Of a DNA stretch of 64,000 nucleotides, positions 39,120 through 49,635 are shown in pieces. The stretch comes from Histomonas meleagridis (Eukaryota > Parabasalia > Tritrichomonadida > Dientamoebidae). Each line of letters begins with the position of its first letter. The first letter of the stretch is position 1. Location: positions 124,001 to 188,000 of the forward strand of contig WSYJ01000177.1 of the NCBI GenBank assembly GCA_020186115.1. The letters are read 5' to 3'. The position numbers and the translations under genes were made by a program. The notes under the pieces were generated by a model. It searched no databases. It was not told the DNA's origin and saw only the letters and a program-made list of their open reading frames with translations.

Positions 39120-42100
39120 TTATTCAATTCGTAACGGCCCTATTGAATTCCGTGATGATACGAAAATTCTTTGAGTCAATTCAATTAGCTTCGGATTTGA
39201 AAAGTCATTATTTTCTGATATATAAAATCCATGGATTTTATATATCCCACCTTTTTGTGTAATGAATGAAAGATCTGCTTTAAATTCATTAAGGTTTGAT
39301 AAAAGAATTCTTCTTTTACCTATCCATCGACAACCAACAACTTGAGATCTTTCATCTACTACGCCTACAAGTTCAAATTGAGCAGGTTCGACAAATAATT
39401 TAATGTTTTCATTTGATGGATTTAATAACATAATTTTTGCATTAATTTTTTGACCTATTTTACATTCATTAGGCATTATAAACTTTAATGAATATTTTGA
39501 TTTCGATTCCATTACATTTAAGTTAAATTGACCATAAAGTTTTTCATTATCAACCTTAAATAATATTGACATTGGTGCTTTACCCATAACTTTCGTTCTC
39601 CATTCATCAGTTTTTTCTATTGTTTCTTCTGAAGTATATCCGAAGAAATTAAATTTCTTATTATTATTAATACATTGATTATTATTATTATTTTTAATTG
39701 TCTTTAATAAATATCCATTTTTATTAATGAATCCAATGATTTCAATGTTTTTATTAATGGATGTAACACTCGATCTAAATATCATATTTGTAGTTTCATT
39801 TTGTTTCTTGATTATACAAGCTTCAACACGCATTATAGGTTTAGTGATAACTTTCTTTTCAGCATAAGCATATTGATTACCTTCAATAGCTACGAAGAAT
39901 CGATAATATGAAGTTAAATTACTTGAAATTTGTACTATGAATTCATTAGTTATAGTTTCATTAGGTTTAATTTCTTTTCTATAAGAAAACACTCCAATTT
40001 TATCGAATATTTTATACTTATTTTCTAATGGTACAATTACTGAAGGTTTATCATATATAATATCATAACCATTAATTGAAAAGTTTCCATTATTAGTAAT
40101 TGATATATAAAATTTATAACATTGACCTAAATAACATTCTGATGGGAAATCTATAATATCCATAGTAATTTGTGGGATATTTTCAATCGAAGTAAATGTT
40201 AAAGGTTCACAATTTACTTCAGTATTAATATGACCCCAATAACTTTTATTAAATTTATCAATAGTATATTTACCAGATAACAATGGAGTAAATTTAAACT
40301 TTAAATCTATAGGTTTCTTAGTTAATCCAGGAATATTTATATTATTAATTTGTTCTATTTTATAAGTTTCAATATTCTCTTCATTATTCCCAACGAAATT
40401 TGCTTGTAAAATAGCACTATTTAAATGTATCGAAAACTTATAATGATTATATACACTAATGATAACTATAATTTCATTACCTATTCCAACTTTGTTAATA
40501 ATTTTCTTCTTCTTTGAATAATCATTTGAATCTTCATACCAAGAATCAAATGATACACTTGAAGTAAGTCCTAAAGCTTGTTTAGCATGTTTATCATATT
40601 CATTAATCATTTCCATGAAGTCATCATTATTTAATCCGAAATATTCCGGTTCACTTTGATCTACAATTTGTATACCTTTTATATCTAATAATGATCGAAT
40701 ATTAATTTTCTTTTCTTCTTTAATAAGAGAAGTTTGATTATAAGGAACCCAAAATGATGACATTACTTGTTCATGTAAAGATTGATGTAAGTTCGGTAAT
40801 GCCAAAAGTTCTTTTAAGTTATTTAAAGCTCTCATGAATTGGTTTAAGTTACAAAGAATTTTCGCCTTCTCGAGCCAAGCAGTTTGACTTAATAATACCC
40901 ATTGGTTATTCGGTAATAACTTTAATAGCCATATATAACATCGTAATGCATGAGGGATTTGTTCACATGACAAATACGTCTTCGCTGCTATCGATGTATA
41001 TAATAAGCTATGGTTCTTATCTTGCGTTAAGCCTGCAAGTCGTTCATATAATAATCCAAGTATAGTACTTCGGATGTCGATGTTGCCTGACCACAATTTC
41101 TTGATTTTATTGATCGCTAACTTATACAATTGACATGACTGATTATAATCGAATAACGACGAATAAAACTCTGCTACAAGTAATGGAACCATAATTAGGA
41201 ATCGAACGCTACGTGCTTCTGCTATATGCGACATTAAGTATGTAATTCCATCCTTCAAATGAGAAAGGAAATTCTGCTTATTAATACATGAAAATGTATG
41301 TAATAATAAGCAATGTAATCGTAGATCATTATGTTGCTTATTAGAAGAATATAAATTCGATGCCTCATGAAAACTTTTGCGCGAATTGTCATAATTGCCT
41401 AAGATCATATGTAACGAAGCGATCTTTTGATGGATGATAATTTTCCATGGAATTGAATGATAATCAGTAACACGCTCCGGAACGTTCTTCGAAAACAAAT
41501 TCTTAAGTTTATTCGAAACGGTGTTCATCCCTTCGATTTCAAAGTCGTGACTTTTGATCGTAATTTCAATGTCGGCCGTTATGATTTTGTGGAGAATGTT
41601 AAGAAAATCTTTGACACTTTTGACGTCAGATTGACCAACATCAGAAAAGAAGTCGTCACTTTTCGTAAGGTGTGTATCGTACTTGAAGAGATTTTGAAGT
41701 GTGACCTTATCCATTGGAGCGGACATATCAATGTGTCGTGTGCGGAAACATAGGTGATAAATTTCCTTGAATTGACCTTTGGATGTATTACTTGCTGATG
41801 TTACAAGTCCATCATATACAATCACTCGAACAATTGGGATGCCACTAACGAACTCATTCATCCATTGTGGAAATGCTATTGAGTGAATAACATCAGTTGG
41901 CGTCTTAAGTGGGATTTGGGAATTGGATTTTGTCGCATAGACAATGCACGTTGGAAGATCGCAAAAGTCAAAGTCCGTAAATTGCATCGACTTAAGAAGT
42001 TTCTCGGCAAATAACGAGAACCATGGAGGATTCATTGATTCTTTGGATGGATAATGAATTGCCTTTGGAAATAAGTCGGGAATAGGACTTAGCTGCGGAT

Positions 42101-42401
42101 CAGTGGCGTCGCTATCTTCGAATTCTTGGAATGCAAAGGATTGTGAGAATAGGAATGTGTCATTTCGAACATTCATTAATAACTCTTCTTGTGTCTCTTG
42201 ACGAAGCATATCGCCGGTGATGATTCGCATGGGATTATTGTCGTACTCTACAAACGCGGCAAGAAAATCAGTAAAGGTTAAATTACTTTGCTTGAAAAGT
42301 TGCTCAACATCGTCTTCAACAACAGTGACAACTAATGGTGAGTAACGGCGTTTGATGTATTTCTGTGGATCGAAGGTATGGAACGGCTGCGATGTTTTCA
42401 T
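39120..42401 (-). CDS. TRAPPC8: TRAPP complex subunit TRAPPC8 / Trs85 homolog (1093 aa)
   Basis: The N-terminus matches TRAPPC8: SPLVVTVVEDDVEQLFKQ, then LTFTDFLAAF (human 'VPCVAALCSDEAERL...LSFAELLKPF') and PPWFSLFAEKLLKSMQFTDF (human 'TPWFESYRETFLQSM'). A truncated catalytically inert Longin/roadblock-like region, then VSNKLKNLFSKNVPE, leads into an alpha-solenoid of TPR-like helices (HQKIASLHMILGNYDNSRKS). The C-terminal 450 residues are Ig-like beta sandwiches (NNGNFSINGYDIIYDKP, RVEACIIKKQNETT), as in the ASPM/MAM-like tail of TRAPPC8. TRAPPC8 is a TRAPPIII subunit that steers Rab1/Ypt1 activation in ER-Golgi traffic and autophagy. ATG at 42401; an Inr-like TCACA and AACCGTTC lie within 20 bp upstream. 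Confidence 0.82.
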   Translation of the reverse strand: MKTSQPFHTFDPQKYIKRRYSPLVVTVVEDDVEQLFKQSNLTFTDFLAAFVEYDNNPMRIITGDMLRQETQEELLMNVRNDTFLFSQSFAFQEFEDSDATDPQLSPIPDLFPKAIHYPSKESMNPPWFSLFAEKLLKSMQFTDFDFCDLPTCIVYATKSNSQIPLKTPTDVIHSIAFPQWMNEFVSGIPIVRVIVYDGLVTSASNTSKGQFKEIYHLCFRTRHIDMSAPMDKVTLQNLFKYDTHLTKSDDFFSDVGQSDVKSVKDFLNILHKIITADIEITIKSHDFEIEGMNTVSNKLKNLFSKNVPERVTDYHSIPWKIIIHQKIASLHMILGNYDNSRKSFHEASNLYSSNKQHNDLRLHCLLLHTFSCINKQNFLSHLKDGITYLMSHIAEARSVRFLIMVPLLVAEFYSSLFDYNQSCQLYKLAINKIKKLWSGNIDIRSTILGLLYERLAGLTQDKNHSLLYTSIAAKTYLSCEQIPHALRCYIWLLKLLPNNQWVLLSQTAWLEKAKILCNLNQFMRALNNLKELLALPNLHQSLHEQVMSSFWVPYNQTSLIKEEKKINIRSLLDIKGIQIVDQSEPEYFGLNNDDFMEMINEYDKHAKQALGLTSSVSFDSWYEDSNDYSKKKKIINKVGIGNEIIVIISVYNHYKFSIHLNSAILQANFVGNNEENIETYKIEQINNINIPGLTKKPIDLKFKFTPLLSGKYTIDKFNKSYWGHINTEVNCEPLTFTSIENIPQITMDIIDFPSECYLGQCYKFYISITNNGNFSINGYDIIYDKPSVIVPLENKYKIFDKIGVFSYRKEIKPNETITNEFIVQISSNLTSYYRFFVAIEGNQYAYAEKKVITKPIMRVEACIIKKQNETTNMIFRSSVTSINKNIEIIGFINKNGYLLKTIKNNNNNQCINNNKKFNFFGYTSEETIEKTDEWRTKVMGKAPMSILFKVDNEKLYGQFNLNVMESKSKYSLKFIMPNECKIGQKINAKIMLLNPSNENIKLFVEPAQFELVGVVDERSQVVGCRWIGKRRILLSNLNEFKADLSFITQKGGIYKIHGFYISENNDFSNPKLIELTQRIFVSSRNSIGPLRIE

Positions 42402-42420
42402 TTGTGACGCGAACGGTTGG
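42402..42420 (-). promoter_or_regulatory. Compact TRAPPC8 promoter: AACCGTTC, TCACA, ATG
   Basis: Reading on the gene strand, AACCGTTC (42418-42411) is followed by TCACA (42407-42403) and then the ATG at 42401. This is the tightest example in the window of a Myb-type motif, an Inr and a start codon in series. Confidence 0.6.
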
Positions 42421-43381
42421 CAAGAAGATATTTGGGGTGCCCCGTGCGTTATGTTTTTTATTTCGCGCGTTCTTCGTTCATCTTAAGGGTGAAGCTCAAA
42501 AAGATAAAACTGTGTCATACCTTCGAAGTACTTAGCAAACATTAGCCTCATTTTATTCATTAGTAATATGTATCAATTAAATCTTGTTAACAAAAATGCA
42601 TAAATTTTTTGGTTCTTGTGCTTTTTTGTGAATTAACAATTCAAAACTAGACTCATGCCACAGAAGAAAAAAAGTGTTGGAACATATACCGATAGAAAGA
42701 AAACTTTATGTATATATAATTGGTCAAATAAAAATTACAAATTCTTGGTTGTCTCCATATTTTTTGCTAAAATTTTGAGGTTTCAAAACATATTTTCTCA
42801 TTATGTAATGAATCTTTTTAATGACCATACTTTATATTTTTTGTTATTTAAATTATAACACATATGTCATGTGTCATCAATTTATTTTTTAATTCCGCAG
42901 AAAGAATATATTTTATATGTGATAAGCAAGAATCCATTTTTATTCATAAAATCATTTACCACTTTTTGTCGAATTTCCAACAAGTAAAACTTAATAAATA
43001 AATCTGTGCTTTTGTGATTTTATGTGAGAAACATGTAATTCAAATTTGTTGCAGACATCCAATGTCCATATTAAAAATACTATTGATGATGAACTTTCGA
43101 GTTTCTAAGGATAAAAAATTAGATTCCAATTAATTTTTATGAATATATTCTTTTCGTTAAAAAAATGGATCAAAATTCATAAACATGTACATTGGTTTCG
43201 ATATATTTATAATTATTTGCATTTAAATATTTAAATAGAAAAAATTAAATTTTTAAAAATCAATATTTCGAAAAATGAAAGATCAAAGGCGAAAAAAGCA
43301 TCATAGCGATAGTTCTTTATTTAATATTTTGAAAGTTATAAGTTATTTTGAAATCACAAGTATTTGTCAAATTTTGCAAAA
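42421..43381. other. Intergenic, about 1 kb, no gene seen
   Basis: AT-rich. The frames at 42655-42858 and 43275-43484 have no recognisable content; the second is largely antisense to the next gene. Confidence 0.45.
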
Positions 43382-43825
43382 CTATCTTAAAGATAGCCTC
43401 CGCCCATTTGACATGCACACTTGGAATTTGGGCTGCGTTTCAATGATTTTTGGTAGTTCTTCTTCTTCTTTCTTTGCATTTTGATCATTTAACTTGTTCT
43501 GTGAATCGAAAAACTTTTTCGCCTTGTTTATAAATTGTTTTGATAACTGTTGATCGCTACTTGCGCAACGATTAATTCTTTTTGGTGAAATTTCGAGAGC
43601 ACTTACTGTCATTCTTCTTTTTCTTTTTGTGAAACGTGGCACTGTGATTTTGATTTGCTTAGGGGTCGAGCATTGAGGCCCAATTCGTATTCTTTGGTAA
43701 TTTGAGTTTGAAATATTTTCTTGTGTTCGTTGTGAAGCTATTGGGCTTGGTGAAAAATCAGCGCTAGGCATAAACTCTCTTTTCCTTGGTTGAGGTCTAA
43801 CAATTTGATGTGCTTCGCTTATCAT
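43382..43825 (-). CDS. Small basic, probably nuclear protein (147 aa)
   Basis: I do not recognise the family. The protein is basic and Ser/Pro/Gln-rich with several SP and TP sites (FSPSPIASQ, STPKQIK, ISPKRI) and two basic clusters (PRKRE, KRKRRM) that look like nuclear localisation signals. The C-terminal third is a charged helix (FINKAKKFFDSQNKLNDQNA). SP/TP density suggests cyclin-dependent kinase regulation, which is inference. ATG at 43825-43823; TCATTGA lies about 27 bp upstream on the gene strand. Composition differs clearly from surrounding non-coding DNA, which supports coding. Confidence 0.5.
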   Translation of the reverse strand: MISEAHQIVRPQPRKREFMPSADFSPSPIASQRTQENISNSNYQRIRIGPQCSTPKQIKITVPRFTKRKRRMTVSALEISPKRINRCASSDQQLSKQFINKAKKFFDSQNKLNDQNAKKEEEELPKIIETQPKFQVCMSNGRRLSLR

Positions 43826-45060
43826 GGAACAAGATTTTTGAAATTCAGTTCAATGAAGACTTCGGTTTCAGAGAATGCATACAAAAAGTCACTATAAAAG
43901 TTAACACCTCTGAAAATATTTTTTTTTTGAGAGCAGAACTTCGTTATCGTTATAGTCTTATCGGTTCATATTTTGCGAATAAAATATTAATTTAGAAATA
44001 CGAACCCAACTTATCACAGTGTTTAGTTATAAAATAAATTTTAATTTTATATTAAAATATTACTCGAAATTTTGATCAGATAATTAATCATATTGACCAA
44101 TTTTTTACTGGTAGACAATTTAGCCAATTACCGATAAAATTGGTCTCAAAAATATTTTCTTTTCAAACTTTTTTGAAAGACGAAAATTTGTGAGGAGAAA
44201 TCCAAAAATTGAATCCAATTATTCCAAAGTTGTGCAATTGAATTATGGGAAATTACATTCAATAAACGACGTTATTCTATCGGTTGCAACTCAATTTTGA
44301 AAATAAATTGAAAAGACCGGTTGTAATTGAATCAGTTATTTTCATCTTTTTTCGCTACATCGAACTGCGTAATCCTGAAATCGGAATCATTCTTTATCCA
44401 ACTCTGAATCTTCATGTGAAGCTATTCGCTCAATAATGTAATCAAAATGGTATTGTTTATTTTCTTTTATTTTTTTTTTGTGACCAAATATTGTTTCTAA
44501 AGTTGATCATAATAATTATTTTGGTTATGATGTATTTTGAAAATTAATGTACTTGTCGTATTCAAATCATTCTTCTTATGAATTAAAATTTTCAAAATTT
44601 AGTAAAGTCGTCATTTAAATGAAATTAACTTCTTTTATATGCTATTGCATAACGAGAATTTCGTTGTTTTTTGTTTTTAATGATTACAAGGATTTATAAT
44701 TTTTAAACAGTAATTTATTATTCTCAAAAATATTATATGTAAATATAGGCGGTGAGTGTTTCTGAGAATTGAAATGAGTTTTGAGTGTAATTTAAATTTG
44801 ACTTTATAATTTATAATTTGTATTTTAATTTTTAAGTTACATAACATCCAAGTTAGCAAGCCGATTAGAAAACACGATTTTTTTAATGGGAGTAAACAAC
44901 TTATTCTTTTCTTCAAAATCAAATTTTTATCAAATAAGAACAAAATATAACACAAATAACAACATGTGAAATTCAAACTATTCACATTATTTTAACACTC
45001 GGATAGAAAAGAAATCTTCAGTTTACCAATGGTATTGGTTTTCTTTTCATCATAAGAGCA
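43826..45060. other. Intergenic, about 1.2 kb, no gene seen
   Basis: AT-rich. Short open frames at 43810-43995 and 44677-44985 lack start context and recognisable domains. Confidence 0.45.
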
Positions 45061-45099
45061 AATAACCGTCAAATAAGCGGTTTGGCCGTCCTTTCGTCT
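45061..45099 (+). promoter_or_regulatory. RPSA promoter with TAACCGT and AGCGGTTT
   Basis: TAACCGT (45063-45069) and AGCGGTTT (45076-45083) lie 17-37 bp before the ATG at 45100. The same Myb-type core as at other genes, here doubled and very close to a highly expressed ribosomal gene. Confidence 0.5.
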
Positions 45100-45861
45100 A
45101 TGCAAACTGATAGAGAAGCCTCCATCAAGAAAATGCTCGCCGCTAAGGTACATATTGGTTCATCCAACCTTTCCTTTGGAATGCAACCATATGTTTTCAC
45201 ACGTACAAAGACAGGAACACACATCATCAATCTTGGAATGACATACGAAAAAATTAAGCTCGCCGCTCGTATGATCTATGCTGTTGAAGAACCACGTGAT
45301 GTTCTTGCTATTTCTGCAAAGCCATTTGGTCAACGTGCAGTTCATAAATTCTCACAATTCCTTGGATGCCTTTGCATCAACCAACGTTTCACACCAGGTT
45401 TCTTCACTAACCACTCCATCAAGGGTAAGTTCATGGAACCACGTCTTATCATTGTTTGTGATCCAAATACTGATACACAAGCCATCACCGAAGCTGCTTA
45501 TGCCAACATCCCATGCATTGCTCTCTGCGATACTGATGCCAGCCTCCGTTATGTTGATTGTGTTATTCCATGTAATACAAAGAATAAGACCTCAATTGGT
45601 CTTGTTATGTGGTTACTTACCCGTGAAGTCTTACGTCTCCGTGGTGAACTCCTCCGCACACAAGAATGGAAGGTTCTTCCAGATCTTTACTTCTATCGTG
45701 ATACACGCGATGAGCAAAACATCCAAGAACAAATCGATCACGAAGGCGAAGAAACAGTTGCGACTGATGTTACAACTGTTGATTCTACACCAACTGCCGA
45801 AAGCGGTGCAACACAAACTGAACAAGAATGGAACAATGCTGGCGAAGGTGCCGGATGGTAA
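45100..45861 (+). CDS. RPSA: 40S ribosomal protein SA (uS2)
   Basis: A 253-residue uS2 family protein with the eukaryotic RPSA features: AAKVHIGSSNLSFGMQPYVF (human '[20 protein letters not shown]'), ISAKPFGQRAVHKFSQFLG, NHSIKGKFMEPRLIIVCDP, ANIPCIALCDTDASLRYVDC, IPCNTKNKTSIGLVMWLLTR, and an acidic tail ending GEGAGW. Essential part of the 40S subunit. The first ATG is at 45100; the frame is open further upstream only with a TTG. Codon use is clearly biased to C-ending and GC-richer codons compared with neighbouring genes, as expected for high expression. The stop is within TAAATAAA, which could double as a polyadenylation signal in trichomonads. Confidence 0.95.
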   Translation: MQTDREASIKKMLAAKVHIGSSNLSFGMQPYVFTRTKTGTHIINLGMTYEKIKLAARMIYAVEEPRDVLAISAKPFGQRAVHKFSQFLGCLCINQRFTPGFFTNHSIKGKFMEPRLIIVCDPNTDTQAITEAAYANIPCIALCDTDASLRYVDCVIPCNTKNKTSIGLVMWLLTREVLRLRGELLRTQEWKVLPDLYFYRDTRDEQNIQEQIDHEGEETVATDVTTVDSTPTAESGATQTEQEWNNAGEGAGW

Positions 45862-46352
45862 ATAAAACCCAATTCAAACTATTCATAATAGCTGTTGGAT
45901 ACATTAAAATATTACGTGTGCTGTCATTAAGCGTAAAATTTCAATTTTTTTATTTCTTGAGGCAAAAGAACTTAATTCATTTTATAAGTGAAAAACAGAA
46001 CACAAATTTTTTGGTATAAATGAACATAAATGATTATGATTTGGTGCATAACGGTCGCTGCGTTCTGAATTGTTGATTTGACTTTTTGTAAACTTTTTAA
46101 GCGTGTTGTCAGAAAACGGTTTTGATACGATTTTGACATGAGCACACAAAAGTTGAATGACTTTTCATAAAAAGTTGGTTGTATTTGTCGTTTTCCCTTA
46201 AATTCCATTCAAATGTCAATTCCTCACTTGTGAGCAAGTAAATGAAATCTTCTCATGTCACTTAATGCTTCATGTGCTTGTCTTGACATCCAAAAAAATT
46301 TCGATGAAAACTCACATTTCACATTGAACAACAGTTGTTACACACATTTCTA
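45862..46352. other. Intergenic with two AACGGT motifs
   Basis: TAACGGTC at about 46052 and AAACGGTTT at about 46114 lie 230-300 bp before the next ATG. No open frame is called. Confidence 0.4.
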
Positions 46353-48486
46353 ATGAAAAATTTGAGGTTATTTGGAAAAGCCAAATCCAATCCCAATATT
46401 GTAAACGCATATACCAAATCGATGAAATATGATGGATATTCTCAATTGATGATAGTATTAATTCACATTGGCACTTTCATCCTCCTCGTAAATATCAGCA
46501 ACAATGTTTTTATTCGAAATAAATATTATTTTAATTCCCTCACAGAAAATAAAACAACGAACATGCATGTGCATAACCAAAGCATACATTATATGCCTAT
46601 TGATCGGATAAAACACATAAGAAGTCAAATATTTTCATCTAAAATTCAAACAGCAAACAACATAAATCATTTCTCACAATTGGTTTCATTCAACAATTCT
46701 CTTGATAACAATGCAATATGCTTTTGGCACATCATTTCTCCAAAATTAGTAATTTCATATTTTTATTCTAAAATGACTGTAATTTTTTATATCTTACATA
46801 ATATATATCATTTTAATGAAAGTCTTAAATGTTATTTTTCAATTAATTTCAACAATAATATTCTTAAAAATCTACCAAAGATATTCAATGCATTAATTAC
46901 TTCGGTAAATGCAAACATAAATTTGTTCTTATTTATATTTTTTGTTTTTACTTTCTTTTTTATAATTTATTTTAATCAGAAAAGCATTCATCAAAAAATC
47001 AAAGTTATTCCGATTTTAATGATTATATTTTTTGTTAATACAAAACAATCATATGACGAAGAGACAAAAACACTCACAATATCTGATTCCAATGATTATT
47101 CAAATGCTTATATGAATGTTACAGAACGTGTTATAATTATTAATGTTGGCGAGCTTGAAAGTAATGCATTCAGAGAATGGCCTTTATTAACAACAGTAAT
47201 AATTGGAGAAACAGTTGGAAATATCGGTAGTGGAGCATTTGCATCATGTAAACAATTAAAATATGTCCAATTTCCAGATAAATTAATGAGTGGAATTGGA
47301 GGAAGTGCATTTGCAGAATGTATTTCATTAAATAACATTACAATCCGTTGTAATAGCATTAGTGGTAATGCATTTTATAAATGTACAGGACTTGAAACGA
47401 TAACATTATATGAAGGCGTACGAAATATTGACTCAGATGCATTCAGAGGGTGTACAAACCTTGTGAATATTTATATACCAAGTTCTGTTACTTCGATTGG
47501 GAATCCATTTTTAGAATGTACAAATCTTCAATTTATTAATGTTTCAGAAGAAAACAAAGGATATTCGAATTATGAAAACGATGGCGTTTTATATAATAAA
47601 GAAATTACATATATTATTAGTTATCCGAATATGAAAAGTAAAACATTTACAATTCCTAAATCAGTCATTTCTATTATGAATTATGCTTTTGCAAGTTGTA
47701 ATAATTTAGAAAGAATTTTTATTGATGAAAAATGTTCAATATATTAATTCATGTGCATTTACTAATTGTACATCACTTCAATGTATTCATTTTAATGGAG
47801 AAACTTCACCAGAAATACAAAATGATGCATTTGTTAATATCAATGCGACAACAGTTATGACAATAGAAACATATCAAAATGAAACATTTGGTAATATGGA
47901 AATTACTAAGGGAACAACACTTGACGAATGTCTCCCGCCAACACTCACATTCACTAACTCAAACACATTTACAAAATCAAATTCACTAACTTCATCAGTT
48001 ACTCATTCATCGGATGTAACTTTATCTTTAACACATTCGTTCACTTTGACACATTCATTATCTATTACACTTTCGATTACATTTTATAGTAAATACATAA
48101 ATACAATTTCATTGTTCACATTTGAATCAACTTATAGTTATATATCGACAAATGTCATTTATTACGATTACACTGTTATATATTATTCGTCTTATTACAG
48201 TTATTATTCTGACTTTTATACATTAGTTGTCACTGATGTTACACCAAAAGATAATTCGATCTCAAATGAATTGTTAATTGGTATTATATGCGGCGCTATT
48301 GTGATAGTTTTGATAATTGTCGGAATCGTAATATTTATGTTGAAGAGAAATAAGAAACAAACAACAGAAAAAAAGTCGTTGTCGAATGTAAATAATAATA
48401 CGTCATCAACTACGGGAGGAAATCACGAAGAAGTGGACAATGAATTTAATAGTTTGATAAAGGAAGATGAGGACCAATGGATTTGA
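46353..48486 (+). CDS. BspA-like leucine-rich-repeat membrane protein, copy 1 (one frameshift at about 47727)
   Basis: From the ATG at 46353 a poorly conserved N-terminal region with hydrophobic segments (MIVLIHIGTFILLVNI; INLFLFIFFVFTFFFIIYF) leads to about 11 BspA/TpLRR-type repeats. These contain NAFREWPLLTTVIIGE, SGAFASCKQLKYVQFP, SAFAECISLNNITI and DAFRGCTNLVNIYIPSSVTS. A Ser/Thr-rich stalk (SLTHSFTLTHSLSITLS), one transmembrane helix (IIVLIIVGIVIF after GIICGA) and a 50-residue cytoplasmic tail ending NSLIKEDEDQWI follow. The frame shifts at an A5 run near 47727 where copy 2 has A4, so the break is probably an error or recent. An alternative start is the ATG at 47019, where homology with copy 2 begins. 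BspA-like proteins are the largest surface family in trichomonads and are linked to adhesion. Confidence 0.75.
47012..48338 (+). repeat. Near-identical 1.33 kb duplicated block, copy 1
   Basis: From about 47012 to 48338 this matches 50290-51619. The only differences I see are in homopolymer runs (GGCGTTTTA against GGCGTTTTTTA; GAAAAATG against GAAAATG; ACAAAATC against ACAAAAATC). The block covers the LRR ectodomain, stalk and transmembrane helix but not the N-terminal region or the cytoplasmic tail. Confidence 0.95.
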
Positions 48487-49635
48487 GTATAGTAAATTTG
48501 ATGAAATGTGGTAATAAAATGTTTTTCTGTTTTTGTTAATCTTTGTTTGTTGTGAAAAGAAATTTGTTTTACATAAAAATATGGGGAAGGAGCCATCAGA
48601 CTGCAACAGAGCACAGTTTTATAGTAATAATATTGAAAATATTTTATCGCATGCGTTAATTTTTTCAAAGATTTTATAGTAAATCAGTTTAAAAATTTGT
48701 AAATATAATTTTTATGTGCAGAATATTTTCCTGAGTACAACCTATGGCGATATGCAATATAATTTATTACATATTTTAATTTTTATGAATCATTGTGTAT
48801 CACACTTCTGATGAATAATTCCTGATTAAGGTTTGTGTCTAATCATTTTCAACTTTATGAAATTCTAAGATATCGAATTTATTTAAATGCCATGTTGTAT
48901 TAAAACGAGTTTTCGTCTGAATAATGAATACGAGCAGTCAAATACGAACTCTGCGAAATGTTATAAGAATTTTAAAGTATTTGTCCTGAAAAAATGGAAT
49001 GTTTGTTTCTATTGAAATTGCGAATAGATGAAACACTGATAAAACTTGGATTAACCTTATTAAGAACTTGTTATAGTATAAAGATACCAATGATGATTAA
49101 TGTTTGTGAAAGTGTTCGAATGAGTTATTATGAATCTAAATGAAAAAGATCATGAATATATGTTGATTTATAAACAAAATATATTTGGCTTATTTTTCTG
49201 GATATATCGATTTGCTTAGACATATAATACGCTTCTGAAATACTGCTGGATACAAGAAATAAGCTATCAACAAAAAAACAACGAGTAATTCTTTTTAAAA
49301 ATGTTCATTGTTTATGAAAATAATTTCTGTGAATATTTTTGAATAAATTTGACTGTAAAGCGCAGTTAGATTTTAAAATAATTGATACGACTATATAGAA
49401 AAGCTGAAAATTTCAATTTGAAAGCTTAGTATTGAATTATTGTCGTATTGAGTGATTTTGATCGTTTTCATAATCAAAATGCTATGAAAACAAAAAAGAT
49501 TTTGTATCAAGTTACAAGCAAAAATGAGAAGAGTACATTATCATCTCACTTATCATTGTCTATGACTCGTATCGATTAAATTTTTGTAGACAATTTCAAT
49601 TTCAGATGAAAAACAATAGGTTTCATACATTTTTG
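48487..49635. other. Intergenic, about 1.1 kb, no gene seen
   Basis: AT-rich spacer between the two BspA-like genes. No open frame with recognisable content and no clear match to the spacer upstream of copy 1. Confidence 0.45.

Noticed and set aside
39086..39127. Earlier start for GH15 overlapping the TRAPPC8 stop
   Set aside because: It would begin with TTG and hide the signal peptide behind 14 polar residues; the ATG at 39085 is preferred.
42655..42858. 67-codon open frame upstream of TRAPPC8
   Set aside because: No recognisable content; lies in a long AT-rich intergenic region.
44677..44985. 102-codon minus-strand open frame before RPSA
   Set aside because: Composition follows local AT bias; no domain or start motif.
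45082..45099. Earlier start for RPSA in the same frame
   Set aside because: The upstream start would be TTG; the first ATG at 45100 gives the normal family N-terminus and leaves the promoter motifs non-coding.
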